Assembly (NCBI GenBank): GCA_051880475.1
Contig: JBJEOA010000059.1
Span: 27,501 to 91,500 of the forward strand
Reading direction: 5' to 3'
DNA length: 64,000 nt
Origin: JAUUSJ01 sp051880475
GTDB lineage: Bacteria > Bacillota > Clostridia > Lachnospirales > Lachnospiraceae
In this document: positions 9,871-18,802 of the stretch, in pieces
Layout: every line of letters begins with the position of its first letter
How positions within the stretch are numbered: the stretch's first letter is position 1
Notes under the pieces: model-generated
What the model was told of the DNA's origin: nothing
Seen by the model: the letters and a program-made list of their open reading frames with translations, nothing else
Database searches by the model: none
Made by a program: the position numbers and the translations under genes

Positions 9871-11080
9871 CCTTCCTCTCTTTTCGCTGAATTTTGGTTA
9901 TCTTTGCCTCCATACTTCCATCTCGCATCGTAATCTTTATATTTTGTCCCACTTTCGCCTCTGAAATATTATGCAACATTTTCTCATTTTCCATCTCTAT
10001 ATATCCAAAACCACTCGCAAGTTTTTTCGCAGGAGATTTTGCATCGATTCTTTGCTGGTAGAGAGCCAATTGATGTTTTGCCAAAAACACTCGTCGCTCC
10101 ATTGCATCCTCTATTCGCCTCTCAAGGTCAAAAAGTCTCATCTTTTTCTCTTGTAGTATATCCTCTGGATTAAGATGTTTCAATCGAAGAGATAATTCAT
10201 CTTTTTTTGCCTTCGAAAATACTAACTTTTGTCTCATGAGACTATCTAACTTTTTTTGTGCCCCAAGAAAACTCTGAGCATAAATACTATAGTCTGGAAT
10301 CGCAAGCTCACAGGCTGCTGAGGGAGTAGCGGCTCTTAAATCTGCCACATAATCAGCAATCGTCATATCTATCTCATGACCTGTTCCAGAAATAATCGGT
10401 GTTTTAGCAGCAAAAATTGCTCTTGCCACAATTTCCTCGTTAAACGGCCACAAATCCTCTATCGAGCCACCACCTCGTCCAATGATAATTGTGTCCATAT
10501 CCATTTTATCTAATATCTCAATTCCTCTTACAATTGTCTTCGCAGCGTCCTTTCCTTGCACCTTAGCAGGATAAAGATAAAGCTGCACATAGGGATTTCT
10601 TCTTTTAGCGATACTCTTAATATCTTGAATTGCTGCGCCAGTATTCGCTGTCACAATTCCCACTTTTTTAGGATAGGCAGGGATTTCCTTTTTCAACTCG
10701 TGATCAAACAATCCTTCCTCATAGAGTTTTTGTTTTAAGCGTTCAAATTCCTCATACAAAACACCAATTCCATCTAATTTAATCTCTCTTGCATAAATTT
10801 GATACGTGCCATCTCGCTCATAAACACCTAAATTTCCACTCACAATAACACTTTGTCCATCACTTAACTGAAAATTTAATCCATAGGCTCTATCTCCTTT
10901 AAACATAATACAAGAGATAGTTCCCTTCTCATCCTTTAGAGAAAAATAAATATGACCAGAAGAATGATATTTGCAGTTAGAAACTTCTCCCTTTATAGAG
11001 AGATTTCTAAGCATATAGTCACTTTGAAGCATACGCTTAATATATAAATTAATCTGTCCTACTGTATATACCCTTTTCAT
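9833..11080 (-). CDS. xseA: Exodeoxyribonuclease VII large subunit
   Basis: This is the catalytic subunit of exonuclease VII. The 415-residue protein has an N-terminal OB fold (about residues 1-100, VYTVGQINLYIKRML), the conserved catalytic middle (GIVTANTGAAIQDI, IIGRGGGSIEDLWPFN, SGTGHEIDMTIAD) and a helical C-terminal arm that binds the small subunit. Length is normal. It overlaps xseB, and a terminator separates it from nusB upstream, so xseA probably has its own promoter. Confidence 0.95.
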   Translation of the reverse strand: MKRVYTVGQINLYIKRMLQSDYMLRNLSIKGEVSNCKYHSSGHIYFSLKDEKGTISCIMFKGDRAYGLNFQLSDGQSVIVSGNLGVYERDGTYQIYAREIKLDGIGVLYEEFERLKQKLYEEGLFDHELKKEIPAYPKKVGIVTANTGAAIQDIKSIAKRRNPYVQLYLYPAKVQGKDAAKTIVRGIEILDKMDMDTIIIGRGGGSIEDLWPFNEEIVARAIFAAKTPIISGTGHEIDMTIADYVADLRAATPSAACELAIPDYSIYAQSFLGAQKKLDSLMRQKLVFSKAKKDELSLRLKHLNPEDILQEKKMRLFDLERRIEDAMERRVFLAKHQLALYQQRIDAKSPAKKLASGFGYIEMENEKMLHNISEAKVGQNIKITMRDGSMEAKITKIQRKERKDGLSHGEREIYN

Positions 11081-11124
11081 ATCTTCCCTCTTTTTCCTCT
11101 ATCTTCCTCAAACACTTCCTCAAA

Positions 11125-11156
11125 CAAAAAAGGGACTGAAAAATTTTGACAGTCCC
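11125..11156 (-). terminator. Terminator downstream of nusB
   Basis: A 7-bp stem (GGGACTG 11132-11138 with CAGTCCC 11150-11156) is followed on the minus strand by TTTTTTG. It ends the spoIIIA-asp23-nusB side before xseA. Confidence 0.65.
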
Positions 11157-11251
11157 CCTCTTTTTTGTCTTTTTTCTCTGTCTAACTGTCACTGTACTTT
11201 CTGCTATAAAAGCATTTTCTCTCTGATAAAATGGATTATATCAACTAAATA

Positions 11252-11647
11252 TTATACTAATTTTGCTAAAACTCCATTAACGAATCTAGGTGCATTTTCA
11301 TTGCAATACTTTTTCGCTAATTCTACTGCCTCATTAATCGCAACTCCAGTTGGGATATCTTCATCTTTTTTAATCTCATACACCGCCAAACGTAAGATTG
11401 CAAGTTCTGTCTTTCCAAGTCTTTCTAATCTCCAACCTTTACAAATAGATAAAATAATCTCATCAATCTCTTCTAAGGAATCTAAAATAGCATCAATCTT
11501 ATAAATCATATAGCTTTTATCTTCCTCTTTTATTGTTGAAAAATCTTCAAAATACCATTCTAGTTGCTCTCTTAATTCTTCTTCTGAGTTGAATTCTACT
11601 CTAAAAATTAGTTGAAATATTCTCTCTCTTATCTCGCTTCGTTTCAT
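11252..11647 (-). CDS. nusB: Transcription antitermination factor NusB
   Basis: NusB binds boxA with NusE in rRNA antitermination complexes. The 131-residue all-alpha protein has the family pattern: an N-terminal helix (RERIFQLIFRVEF) and the C-terminal ILRLAVYEI, DIPTGVAINEAVELAKKY and APRFVNGVLAKL stretches. It lies downstream of the Asp23-like gene, as is common in Firmicutes, and is followed by a hairpin terminator. Confidence 0.94.
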   Translation of the reverse strand: MKRSEIRERIFQLIFRVEFNSEEELREQLEWYFEDFSTIKEEDKSYMIYKIDAILDSLEEIDEIILSICKGWRLERLGKTELAILRLAVYEIKKDEDIPTGVAINEAVELAKKYCNENAPRFVNGVLAKLV

Positions 11648-11683
11648 ACTCTAACTCCATTCTATGTTATCGCTCTGTGGAGG

Positions 11684-12073
11684 CTATTCTTCTTCCTTTT
11701 GCATTGCAATGCCAGAAATTTTGACATTAATCTCTTCCACAGTAAGTCCTGTCATCGTCTCAATGGCAGATTTTACTCTCTCTTGCACATTGCGACAAAC
11801 TTTTGGAAGATTCACACCGTATTTTAGCTCTAGTGTAAGGTCCACTAAAACTTTACCTTCTGCCACTTGAACCTTCACCCCTTTAGAAAGATTCTTCATG
11901 CCAAGTTTGCTTACAATTCCATTTGTAATATTACCTGACATCTTCTCCACACCTTCCACTTCCGTGGCAGCAAGCGCTGCGATAATCGCAACAACCTCAT
12001 CTGCAATCTGCACCTGACCAAATTGTCCCTCTTCTATTTTATAAACATTATTTATTTCTTGTTCTTTACTCAT
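11684..12073 (-). CDS. Asp23/Gls24 family protein
   Basis: A 129-residue member of the Asp23 (DUF322) family, small cytosolic or membrane-associated proteins linked to cell-envelope stress. Family marks are EVVAIIAALAATEVEGVEKMSG at the N-terminal side (given in part), then GVKVQVAEGKVLVDLTL and VQERVKSAIETMTGL. The ATG follows AAAAGGAGG. Its place between spoIIIAH and nusB is the conserved clostridial position. The molecular function is not known from sequence. Confidence 0.88.
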   Translation of the reverse strand: MSKEQEINNVYKIEEGQFGQVQIADEVVAIIAALAATEVEGVEKMSGNITNGIVSKLGMKNLSKGVKVQVAEGKVLVDLTLELKYGVNLPKVCRNVQERVKSAIETMTGLTVEEINVKISGIAMQKEEE

Positions 12074-12224
12074 AAAAATAGGCCTCCTTTTCCTAAGCTC
12101 ATTATATTATTTTTATAGCGGTATACTATGATATTGAATCTCAAAGGTACTTCGCTTTTATTACGTTAGAACGTATTCCTAATTTATATTATAACAAAAA
12201 CCTCTTTATTTGCAATCTTTTTCT

Positions 12225-12899
12225 TCATTTCGCAATTTTAAGTGTAGAAATTACCATATCGCTAACTTTACAATCCGCAGTCCTAGTCACAATATCTTCA
12301 ATTTGTGCTTTTTGAACGCTAGATAACTCCTGAGCCTGCACACATACATCGACAGAGTCATCTTGAATTGTCACAATGGAATTTAAAAATCCCTTAGAAC
12401 CAAGAAGCTGTTCTGTTGCAGCTTCTTTTTCCATTGTATCAGAGAGAGCTGTCTTTTTAGCAACTGCCTCCTCTTTTTGAGCGTTCGATACATTCGCATC
12501 TTCAATAATGCTTTGCAAATTTTCTTTTGCTTTCGCATAAGTTTGTTCTCTCTCCATCTTTGTACTAGCAATATAATTTGATACATTAGCAGAGGTAAGC
12601 ACTGCCTCTCCAATCTGAGTATCTGTCGCCATCTCACTCTCCTCTAGACTGTCCTTTACTGGAGCACTCACCTCGTCATCATTGCTTGCCTGTGCATTCT
12701 CCCCCTCTTGCTCCTTTTTTTCTATTTCTTCTTTAGAAAATATACTTCCATCCGCTGTTTGCTCGATTACTTCTTGACTCTCTTCCCCCTCTTTTACAAC
12801 AGATAAATCTCTCCCAGAAAAGTTTAAATATCCTGCCACTGCAATCATAACTGCCAAAGCCGTAATAAGCATTTGATTTTTTTTCACTCTAACTTTCAT
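12225..12899 (-). CDS. spoIIIAH: Stage III sporulation protein AH
   Basis: SpoIIIAH is the mother-cell half of the SpoIIQ-SpoIIIAH zipper and channel across the forespore membranes. The 224-residue protein has one N-terminal membrane segment (about 10-27), a low-complexity Glu/Ser-rich linker (about 35-95), and a C-terminal YscJ/FliF-like ring-building domain (about 105-224). It overlaps spoIIIAG by 4 bases. About 150 bases without a gene separate it from the Asp23-like gene. Confidence 0.92.
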   Translation of the reverse strand: MKVRVKKNQMLITALAVMIAVAGYLNFSGRDLSVVKEGEESQEVIEQTADGSIFSKEEIEKKEQEGENAQASNDDEVSAPVKDSLEESEMATDTQIGEAVLTSANVSNYIASTKMEREQTYAKAKENLQSIIEDANVSNAQKEEAVAKKTALSDTMEKEAATEQLLGSKGFLNSIVTIQDDSVDVCVQAQELSSVQKAQIEDIVTRTADCKVSDMVISTLKIAK

Positions 12900-13444
12900 T
12901 TTCCTTCCTCCATTTTTAATACTTTTATTTTATTCACTTCCAAATGAAATAGAACTTGAACTGCCTCCGTCACCTCTTTTACAATAACTGGATTTCCTCC
13001 TCCCTCTAATACAACAACAGCTCCCGCCACCTTTGGCTCTATCTCTTTTATTATGTATGGCTGCTGATTTCCACTATTTTCTGTGAGAACGGTTTCCTCA
13101 TTTTCTTTTATTATATTATCGCTTTTTGTGTCATCTTTCATTTTTTCTTGCTCCGTCTGAATATCTTTATTTAACACCGCCTCCTTAGAAGACTCTAATG
13201 TTAGCATAACCTCTACTTTTCCCACTCCATCAATCGTTCTTAATGTATTTTCTAATTTTTTCTCCATCGCCTCAATATAGGCATCGTTTTCTGTCACTTC
13301 CACTCTTCCCTCCTCCTCTATCTGTGACTCCTGTTTTTGTGGCATACTAAGCACTAAGAGCAAAATTCCCGCCACCGCCATCAGTATAATTTTAGGAAGA
13401 CCAATCTCTTTTATTGAAATTTTTTTCTTTCCATCTTTTTCCAT
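12896..13444 (-). CDS. spoIIIAG: Stage III sporulation protein AG
   Basis: SpoIIIAG forms a large ring in the mother-cell/forespore channel. The 182-residue protein has a membrane segment at about 17-35, a periplasm-like domain with a ring-building motif (LENTLRTIDGVGKVEVMLTLES), and a C-terminal half with GAVVVLEGGGNP. The Lys/Glu-rich insertion in the middle (about 80-115) matches the region that forms the barrel in known SpoIIIAG. It overlaps spoIIIAH. Confidence 0.92.
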   Translation of the reverse strand: MEKDGKKKISIKEIGLPKIILMAVAGILLLVLSMPQKQESQIEEEGRVEVTENDAYIEAMEKKLENTLRTIDGVGKVEVMLTLESSKEAVLNKDIQTEQEKMKDDTKSDNIIKENEETVLTENSGNQQPYIIKEIEPKVAGAVVVLEGGGNPVIVKEVTEAVQVLFHLEVNKIKVLKMEEGK

Positions 13445-13448
13445 ATAT

Positions 13449-14018
13449 CTACTCCTGCACTTTTACATCTATATGAGAATCGTCAAGCTGATAGAAGTCC
13501 TTTATAATTTTTTTTATATTTTCTTTCTCCGCCTTTAAACTATCATAAGACTTCTTCGTCATTGAAATCTCTTCCTCTCCATTTATCTTAAAATCTTTCT
13601 TTTTTAATACTATCTCCACTTTATGAATGATTCCTAAATTTTCTTCTTCCAAATCAACTTCTACTTTTTGTGAATCTATTTTATAATTTTCTGCCTCCAA
13701 AATCTCTCTTATTTGTTGGCCTAATTGTGATTCATATAATTCTTTTTTTCTCTCTTTTTCTCTTTTTTCTAACTCCTTACAGTCATCTTCCATCTGGTTT
13801 TTATCTACTAAAATTATTTGGCGCATCGCCTCTAAACTGACATTTTTTCTCGTTCCTAAAATATCTATTACTGGTTCTATCACTAAAAATACCGTAAGAA
13901 AACCGACAAAAAGTTGAATATAATCCCTATAATTATCGCTTGGTATTAACTCAAGTGCGATAGACGCTAATAGTGAAAATAAAATAATATTTCTAACCCA
14001 ACTATAGAAAAATTCCAA
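13449..14018 (-). CDS. spoIIIAF: Stage III sporulation protein AF
   Basis: SpoIIIAF is a mother-cell membrane protein of the SpoIIIA channel. The 189-residue protein has two N-terminal membrane segments (about 8-25 and 32-50, separated by LIPSDNYRDYI) and a soluble ring-building C-terminal domain (about 105-189). Gaps to spoIIIAG (4 bases) and spoIIIAE (3 bases) show tight translational coupling. Confidence 0.9.
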   Translation of the reverse strand: MEFFYSWVRNIILFSLLASIALELIPSDNYRDYIQLFVGFLTVFLVIEPVIDILGTRKNVSLEAMRQIILVDKNQMEDDCKELEKREKERKKELYESQLGQQIREILEAENYKIDSQKVEVDLEEENLGIIHKVEIVLKKKDFKINGEEEISMTKKSYDSLKAEKENIKKIIKDFYQLDDSHIDVKVQE

Positions 14019-14021
14019 TTT

Positions 14022-15206
14022 TTACACCTTCTGATTCGTACTCATTGCCGTCATAGCAATTACTAACAAAAAAAGTGCTCCACAAGATAAAAGCACATTT
14101 AATAATAATTTCCCGCTCTCCCCCGCCGCATATAGACATTGAATTAACCTCTTATCTGAGATTGGTTGGAGCAAAGCCGCCGCAATATAATAAGTTAAGA
14201 CAAATAAAATGACTTTTAAGACAGGAACTGATAAAATAATAATTAGACAAAAAATACCTGCCCCTCCGATACTATTTTTAATAATGACACTAGAACCAAC
14301 AATCGTACTTGTCACTGTTCCAAGAAGTTGTCCTGCCCCTGGAATTGCATTTAATCCCTTTTGAATGACATTCACCTTCACAGAATCCGTCGCAGGCAGT
14401 ATCATACTCTGAATCATATTAACTCCAAGGACGATGCCGATGACTCCTTTTAATGCTTGAATAGAGCCTCTTTTTATTAGCTCTGTGAGTTTTGAAAAAT
14501 GGTCCTCCTTCGCCATATTATTGGCAAGTTCCATAATCATATACATATAAATAAGCGGTATAATTCCCTTTAACGTAATCCACTCACAAATGCTAATAAT
14601 AATCATAAAAAACTCATACGTTGCAAGAGAAGTCGTAAGTCCTGTAGACGCTGTGATTGCTAAGCTATACGATGGAATTAATACTCTCATAAAAGATAAG
14701 AGTTTTTCCATGACATCACTCACAATTGATGACATTAAAAAAAAGGAGCTTAAAATCATTGTAAACATTAAAAGATAAGCGGCAAAAAATCCCGTTTCTC
14801 CTACTTGGTGACTAAAAAATACATTCGAAAAATTAGAAAAAAAAGCGGCCATAATTGAGAGAATCATAAGTTCTGCTATCATCTTTTGGTTTGTCCTACA
14901 CTCCTTTCCAATTTGTCTAAAAATTTCTTCTGCAATATTTTTTGCCACCTTTTTGATATCTCCTGATATCAAATCCGTTACGATATCAGAAAATGAGATG
15001 GAAATCTCACTTTCTTTTTCTAACTCCCTTTGTATATCAAATAATTGATATTCTTCCTCTATGTCTATCTTCTCTGAATTTATCATTATTCTCTCTTTTG
15101 CTTCGCTGCAAAGAGAAAATTCCTCTATTTCAGCTGCATAAATCTTTAATGGAAAAAGAAATATATTTAAAGATAGAATTATTATGATTTTTATATTTAT
15201 TTTCAT
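14022..15206 (-). CDS. spoIIIAE: Stage III sporulation protein AE
   Basis: SpoIIIAE is the largest integral membrane protein of the SpoIIIA complex and is proposed to form the channel pore in the mother-cell membrane. The 394-residue protein has an N-terminal signal-like segment (about 5-24), an amphipathic region, and about seven hydrophobic segments from residue 110 to the end. The family motif IPGAGQLLGTVTS is present near residue 290. It sits 8 bases after spoIIIAD in the operon. Confidence 0.93.
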   Translation of the reverse strand: MKINIKIIIILSLNIFLFPLKIYAAEIEEFSLCSEAKERIMINSEKIDIEEEYQLFDIQRELEKESEISISFSDIVTDLISGDIKKVAKNIAEEIFRQIGKECRTNQKMIAELMILSIMAAFFSNFSNVFFSHQVGETGFFAAYLLMFTMILSSFFLMSSIVSDVMEKLLSFMRVLIPSYSLAITASTGLTTSLATYEFFMIIISICEWITLKGIIPLIYMYMIMELANNMAKEDHFSKLTELIKRGSIQALKGVIGIVLGVNMIQSMILPATDSVKVNVIQKGLNAIPGAGQLLGTVTSTIVGSSVIIKNSIGGAGIFCLIIILSVPVLKVILFVLTYYIAAALLQPISDKRLIQCLYAAGESGKLLLNVLLSCGALFLLVIAMTAMSTNQKV

Positions 15207-15214
15207 ACTATCAC

Positions 15215-15625
15215 CTATTTCAAAAACTTATAAATCGTCTCTAAGAGCGTATTGATAATAGGCATACTAACTACTAAAATTGTAAGTTTTCCGATAATTT
15301 CTACCTGTGTGGCAATTGACTGATATCCCGCATCTTTACATAAATTTGACGAAAATTCACATACATAGGCAATTCCAATCAATTTTAGTAAAACGGCTAC
15401 ATAAATTGGATTCACATCCATAAGATTTTGAATCGAGTTTAAGAAACTAGTAATAACAGTTAGTTTCTCTACGGCATAAAATAAAAAAAGCAGGCAAAGA
15501 GCAACGCTAAGAATAATTCCAAACTCTGGCTTATATGTCTTTAACTTAAGGGCAAGAAGACTTCCCACTACACCTATTAAAGCTATATGAATAATATCCG
15601 TTTTTAACCACCCTCCTTTTATCAT
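15215..15625 (-). CDS. spoIIIAD: Stage III sporulation protein AD
   Basis: A 136-residue multi-membrane-segment protein of the SpoIIIA channel, with about four hydrophobic stretches and a conserved C-terminal IGKLTILVVSMPIINTLLE. The ATG overlaps the TGA of spoIIIAC (ATGA), a coupled start. A good AAAGGAGGG lies just inside the reading frame after this ATG, but no ATG, GTG or TTG follows it in frame at proper spacing, so the overlap start is kept. Confidence 0.9.
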   Translation of the reverse strand: MIKGGWLKTDIIHIALIGVVGSLLALKLKTYKPEFGIILSVALCLLFLFYAVEKLTVITSFLNSIQNLMDVNPIYVAVLLKLIGIAYVCEFSSNLCKDAGYQSIATQVEIIGKLTILVVSMPIINTLLETIYKFLK

Positions 15626-15816
15626 AATAAAAATAGTTTTTTCATCGTATCAAATAGTTTTTCTATATAGGGAATAACCCAAGATAAAACGATAATTAGC
15701 CCTGCTAAACTAATTAAAAAAGATTGCTCTTCTCTCCCTGAATGTTTTAATACCTGTCCCAAAATCGTAACTAAAATTCCCACCGCCGCAATTTTAAAAA
15801 TTAATTGGACTTCCAT
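15622..15816 (-). CDS. spoIIIAC: Stage III sporulation protein AC
   Basis: A 64-residue protein with two membrane segments (about 6-25 and 32-51), the size and pattern of SpoIIIAC. It shares the ATGA overlap with spoIIIAD and lies 27 bases after spoIIIAB. SpoIIIAC and SpoIIIAD are related to each other at their N-termini. Confidence 0.9.
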   Translation of the reverse strand: MEVQLIFKIAAVGILVTILGQVLKHSGREEQSFLISLAGLIIVLSWVIPYIEKLFDTMKKLFLL

Positions 15817-15843
15817 CTCCTTCCCCCTGACATTTCTTAACGT

Positions 15844-16362
15844 TTATAGAAAAATTAATACAAGTAAAATTCCAGAGCTAACTCCGAGACATTGATATAC
15901 TTTCCCTTTTTTATAAAGTTCTTCCCTACTTTTTTTTATTTCCTCACAAAGTTGTTCCATATAAAGCTGCAAACTATCGATTTGACTACGTCCATCCAAA
16001 TATCCAAGACTATTTCCAAGCTGAATTAATGAATTTTTATCATTTTTCGCAAGTTTTGATTCTCCCAAAAGCTTTTCTACTTTTTCTTTCCAAATTTCTC
16101 CCATTCCAGTTTTTCTATTCTCAAGCAACTCCTTCGCCACAGAGCAAAAAAAATTAGAAAATGGCGGTTTTGTCCTCTTAGCAACGCTAAAAAACGCCTC
16201 TGGCAAAGCAGTTTTTTTATATCGAATTTCCCCCTCCAAAATTTGAATAATTCTCTTTAATTCATAAAGCTGCTCTAATCTCATTTTACAGGAATTGGAA
16301 AAATAAAGTCCCCCTAAATATCCTGATAATATTAATAATACACAGCCAACTACCCTTATCAT
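15844..16362 (-). CDS. spoIIIAB: Stage III sporulation protein AB
   Basis: A 172-residue protein with a hydrophobic N-terminus (about 3-22), a cytosolic helical domain and a C-terminal hydrophobic tail (about 155-171), the topology of SpoIIIAB, which resembles type II secretion GspF. The family hallmark ELKRIIQILEGEIRYKKTAL is at about 37-56. It overlaps spoIIIAA by 4 bases. Confidence 0.92.
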   Translation of the reverse strand: MIRVVGCVLLILSGYLGGLYFSNSCKMRLEQLYELKRIIQILEGEIRYKKTALPEAFFSVAKRTKPPFSNFFCSVAKELLENRKTGMGEIWKEKVEKLLGESKLAKNDKNSLIQLGNSLGYLDGRSQIDSLQLYMEQLCEEIKKSREELYKKGKVYQCLGVSSGILLVLIFL

Positions 16363-17312
16363 CTTACTTTTTCTCTAAAAAGTGGATTTCCCATTGAGTC
16401 AAAAATATTTTCGATTGTCCCTACCTCTCTTTTTCCACTTAAAATAATATAGCGGTCAAACATTTTTTCATCTAAAATTTTTCGAATAACAGGTTTTTTC
16501 TTAATATCACCAATTGATTTTCCATGTACTGTTGCGATAATTTTACATCCACAGTTTAGGACATACTCGATTGCCTCTAAATCTTCTCTCGTTCCAATCT
16601 CATCTACGGCAATGACTTTTGGTGACATAGACCGAAGAAGCATTAACATTCCAAGAGATTTCGGACAACAATCTAATACATCCGTTCTAACCCCCAAATC
16701 ATTTTGTGGCACACCGTGATAACATGCTCCAATCTCTCCTCTCTCATCTACTACTCCTACTGTCAATCCAGGTCTTTCTTTTGTCCCATCTGAGATAAGT
16801 CTTATCATATCCCGAAGGAGCGTTGTCTTTCCACAGCCTGGAGGCGAAATAATCATTGTATGACAAATTTTCCCATCATGAAAAATATATGGAAGAATTT
16901 TATTTGCGCATCCCTTTTTTTGATGGGCAAGTCGTATATTCAAAAAAGAAATATGTTTTACATTTTTAATTTTTTCCCCCTCCATCACAATTTTTCCTGC
17001 AATCCCAACTCGATGTCCTCCCCGAATTGTCAAAAATCCCTGTCTAATCTCATCTTCATACGCATAGAGAGAATACTGACTCATATAATCTAATGTTTGC
17101 TCTATATCCCTTCTAGACACAATATAGCTATCTTCCCTTTCTTTGTTTATAGCCCCACAGTAATTTACAAAATACTCTTTATTTTCGTATAATACCATTA
17201 ATGGTTCCTCCACCCTAAGACGAATCTCTTGCAATTTATCTTCCTCTATCGTAAGACTTTGCAAAATATTTTGTATCTTCTCCGAAAAAATGAGCAGCAC
17301 TTCTTCACTCAT
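16359..17312 (-). CDS. spoIIIAA: Stage III sporulation protein AA (secretion-type ATPase)
   Basis: SpoIIIAA is the ATPase of the SpoIIIA complex and is related to type II/IV secretion ATPases. The 317-residue protein has Walker A (SPPGCGKTTLLRD, near 156), an Asp-box (VGVVDERGEI) and Walker B (PKVIAVDEIG). It is the first gene of the eight-gene operon. The upstream region holds a candidate sigma-E promoter, which fits the known mother-cell expression of this operon. Confidence 0.95.
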   Translation of the reverse strand: MSEEVLLIFSEKIQNILQSLTIEEDKLQEIRLRVEEPLMVLYENKEYFVNYCGAINKEREDSYIVSRRDIEQTLDYMSQYSLYAYEDEIRQGFLTIRGGHRVGIAGKIVMEGEKIKNVKHISFLNIRLAHQKKGCANKILPYIFHDGKICHTMIISPPGCGKTTLLRDMIRLISDGTKERPGLTVGVVDERGEIGACYHGVPQNDLGVRTDVLDCCPKSLGMLMLLRSMSPKVIAVDEIGTREDLEAIEYVLNCGCKIIATVHGKSIGDIKKKPVIRKILDEKMFDRYIILSGKREVGTIENIFDSMGNPLFREKVR

Positions 17313-17347
17313 AGTATCTCCCCTCTTTTCCCATTCTCTTTACCATT

Positions 17348-17376
17348 AATATATGTTTTAGGTGAGGGATTATGAC
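17348..17376 (-). promoter_or_regulatory. Candidate sigma-E promoter of spoIIIAA
   Basis: On the minus strand TCATAAT (about 17369-17375) and CATATATT (17348-17355) are separated by 13 bases, resembling the sigma-E pattern (ATA-type -35, CATACAAT-like -10). It is 36 bases before the spoIIIAA start. This is assigned by eye and knowledge of the regulon. Confidence 0.4.
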
Positions 17377-17388
17377 TATTATTTTAAA

Positions 17389-17497
17389 AAAAGAGCTACT
17401 GTAAAATAGAGTAGCCTAACGTACCTCCAAAAAGTTAGACCTAAAAATTTAACCATTATAAGGTTGACACACCCTTCTATTTTACAATAACTCTTTT
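17389..17497 (-). terminator. Long inverted repeat with U-tract between ilvA and spoIIIAA
   Basis: Two 22-base arms (17389-17410 and 17476-17497) are complementary at 20 of 22 positions. They enclose 65 bases that hold smaller stems (CTAAC/GTTAG and AACC/GGTT). On the minus strand the structure ends in TTTTTTT, so it can act as the ilvA terminator. The long arms also resemble the ends of a miniature inverted-repeat element. Confidence 0.5.
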
Positions 17498-17579
17498 CTT
17501 AAAATTTTTATTAAAATACTAAGCCAAATTTAGCCAAAATCAAACAAGCTTTACCTAACTTACTTATGTTGGGAAGTTT

Positions 17580-18800
17580 TTAGTAAATATGTTTTGTCTC
17601 ATCTAATTTTGGAGCATATCCCTCTTGTTTTAAGCGATTCATAATCTTATCTTTATGCTCATGGCCAAATGCCTCCATCGTAATGATAAGCTCCACCGCA
17701 CTATTTCTATTAATATTGACAAACTGATTATGTTCCAGCTTAATTACATTTCCTTGCTCCTCAGCAATAACTCTTGATACATTGCAAAGCTCACCTGGTC
17801 GGTCAGGCAAGAGAACAGATACTGTGAAAATTCTTCCTCTTTGGATTAATCCATGCTGTACAAGAGATGCAAATGTAATAACATCCATATTTCCACCACT
17901 TAAAATAGATACGACCTTTTTATCTTCATTTTGTGGGATATGTTTTAAAGCGGCAACAGTCAATAAACCAGAATTTTCTACAAGCATTTTATGATTTTCT
18001 AGCACATCCAAAAATGCTCCAATTAATTCTTCATCCTCAATCGTAATAATATCGTCTAAGTTTCTCTGAATATATGGAAGAAGCTGGTCGCCAGGAGTTT
18101 TTACTGCAGTACCATCTGCGATTGTATTTACTTCGTTTAGGGTTGTCACCTTTCCATTTTCGAGAGACGCCTTCATACAGGCAGCTCCCGCTGGCTCCAC
18201 ACCGATTACACGAATTTGTGGATTTAAAAATTTTGCAAAAGTGGAGACACCAGTCGCCAATCCGCCACCGCCAATTGGAACTAAAATATAGTCAACGGTA
18301 GGAAGTTCTTTTACAATTTCCATTGCGATAGAACCCTGTCCTGTCGCAACATCGAGATCATTAAATGGATGGATAAAAGTATATCCCTTTTCCTTCTCCA
18401 GCTGTTTTGCCTTCTCAGCCGCATCGTCATATACATTTCCATATAAGACAACATCTGCACCGAGAGCTTTTGTTCTATTTACCTTGATAAGAGGAGTTGT
18501 CGTAGGCATAACAATCGTCGCCTTTACTCCAAAGATTTTTGCCGCATAAGCAACACCCTGAGCGTGATTGCCGGCAGAGGCTGTCACAAGACCTCTTTCT
18601 TTTTCTTCTTCTCTTAAAGTACTAATTTTATAATATGCACCGCGGATTTTGTAAGCTCCAGTAAGCTGTAAGTTTTCTGGCTTTAAATATACACGATTTC
18701 CTGTAAGTTCTGAATAATAATCACTCTTTACTAAACTCGTTGGGAGAACAACTTTTGAGATTCTCTCATAAGCATCCTCAAATTTTTGCATTGTTAACAT
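17580..18800 (-). CDS. ilvA: Threonine ammonia-lyase with ACT domain
   Basis: This enzyme deaminates threonine to 2-oxobutyrate using pyridoxal phosphate. The 406-residue protein has the PLP-lysine motif (GAYKIRGAYYK, near 47), SAGNHAQGVA, the glycine loop (VPIGGGGLATG) and a C-terminal ACT-like regulatory region (about 330-400). One ACT domain and this length fit the shorter clostridial/catabolic type as well as biosynthetic enzymes, so ilvA versus tdcB remains open. It follows ftsY by 2 bases, though the functional link is unclear. Confidence 0.9.
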   Translation of the reverse strand: MLTMQKFEDAYERISKVVLPTSLVKSDYYSELTGNRVYLKPENLQLTGAYKIRGAYYKISTLREEEKERGLVTASAGNHAQGVAYAAKIFGVKATIVMPTTTPLIKVNRTKALGADVVLYGNVYDDAAEKAKQLEKEKGYTFIHPFNDLDVATGQGSIAMEIVKELPTVDYILVPIGGGGLATGVSTFAKFLNPQIRVIGVEPAGAACMKASLENGKVTTLNEVNTIADGTAVKTPGDQLLPYIQRNLDDIITIEDEELIGAFLDVLENHKMLVENSGLLTVAALKHIPQNEDKKVVSILSGGNMDVITFASLVQHGLIQRGRIFTVSVLLPDRPGELCNVSRVIAEEQGNVIKLEHNQFVNINRNSAVELIITMEAFGHEHKDKIMNRLKQEGYAPKLDETKHIY

Positions 18801-18802
18801 TT

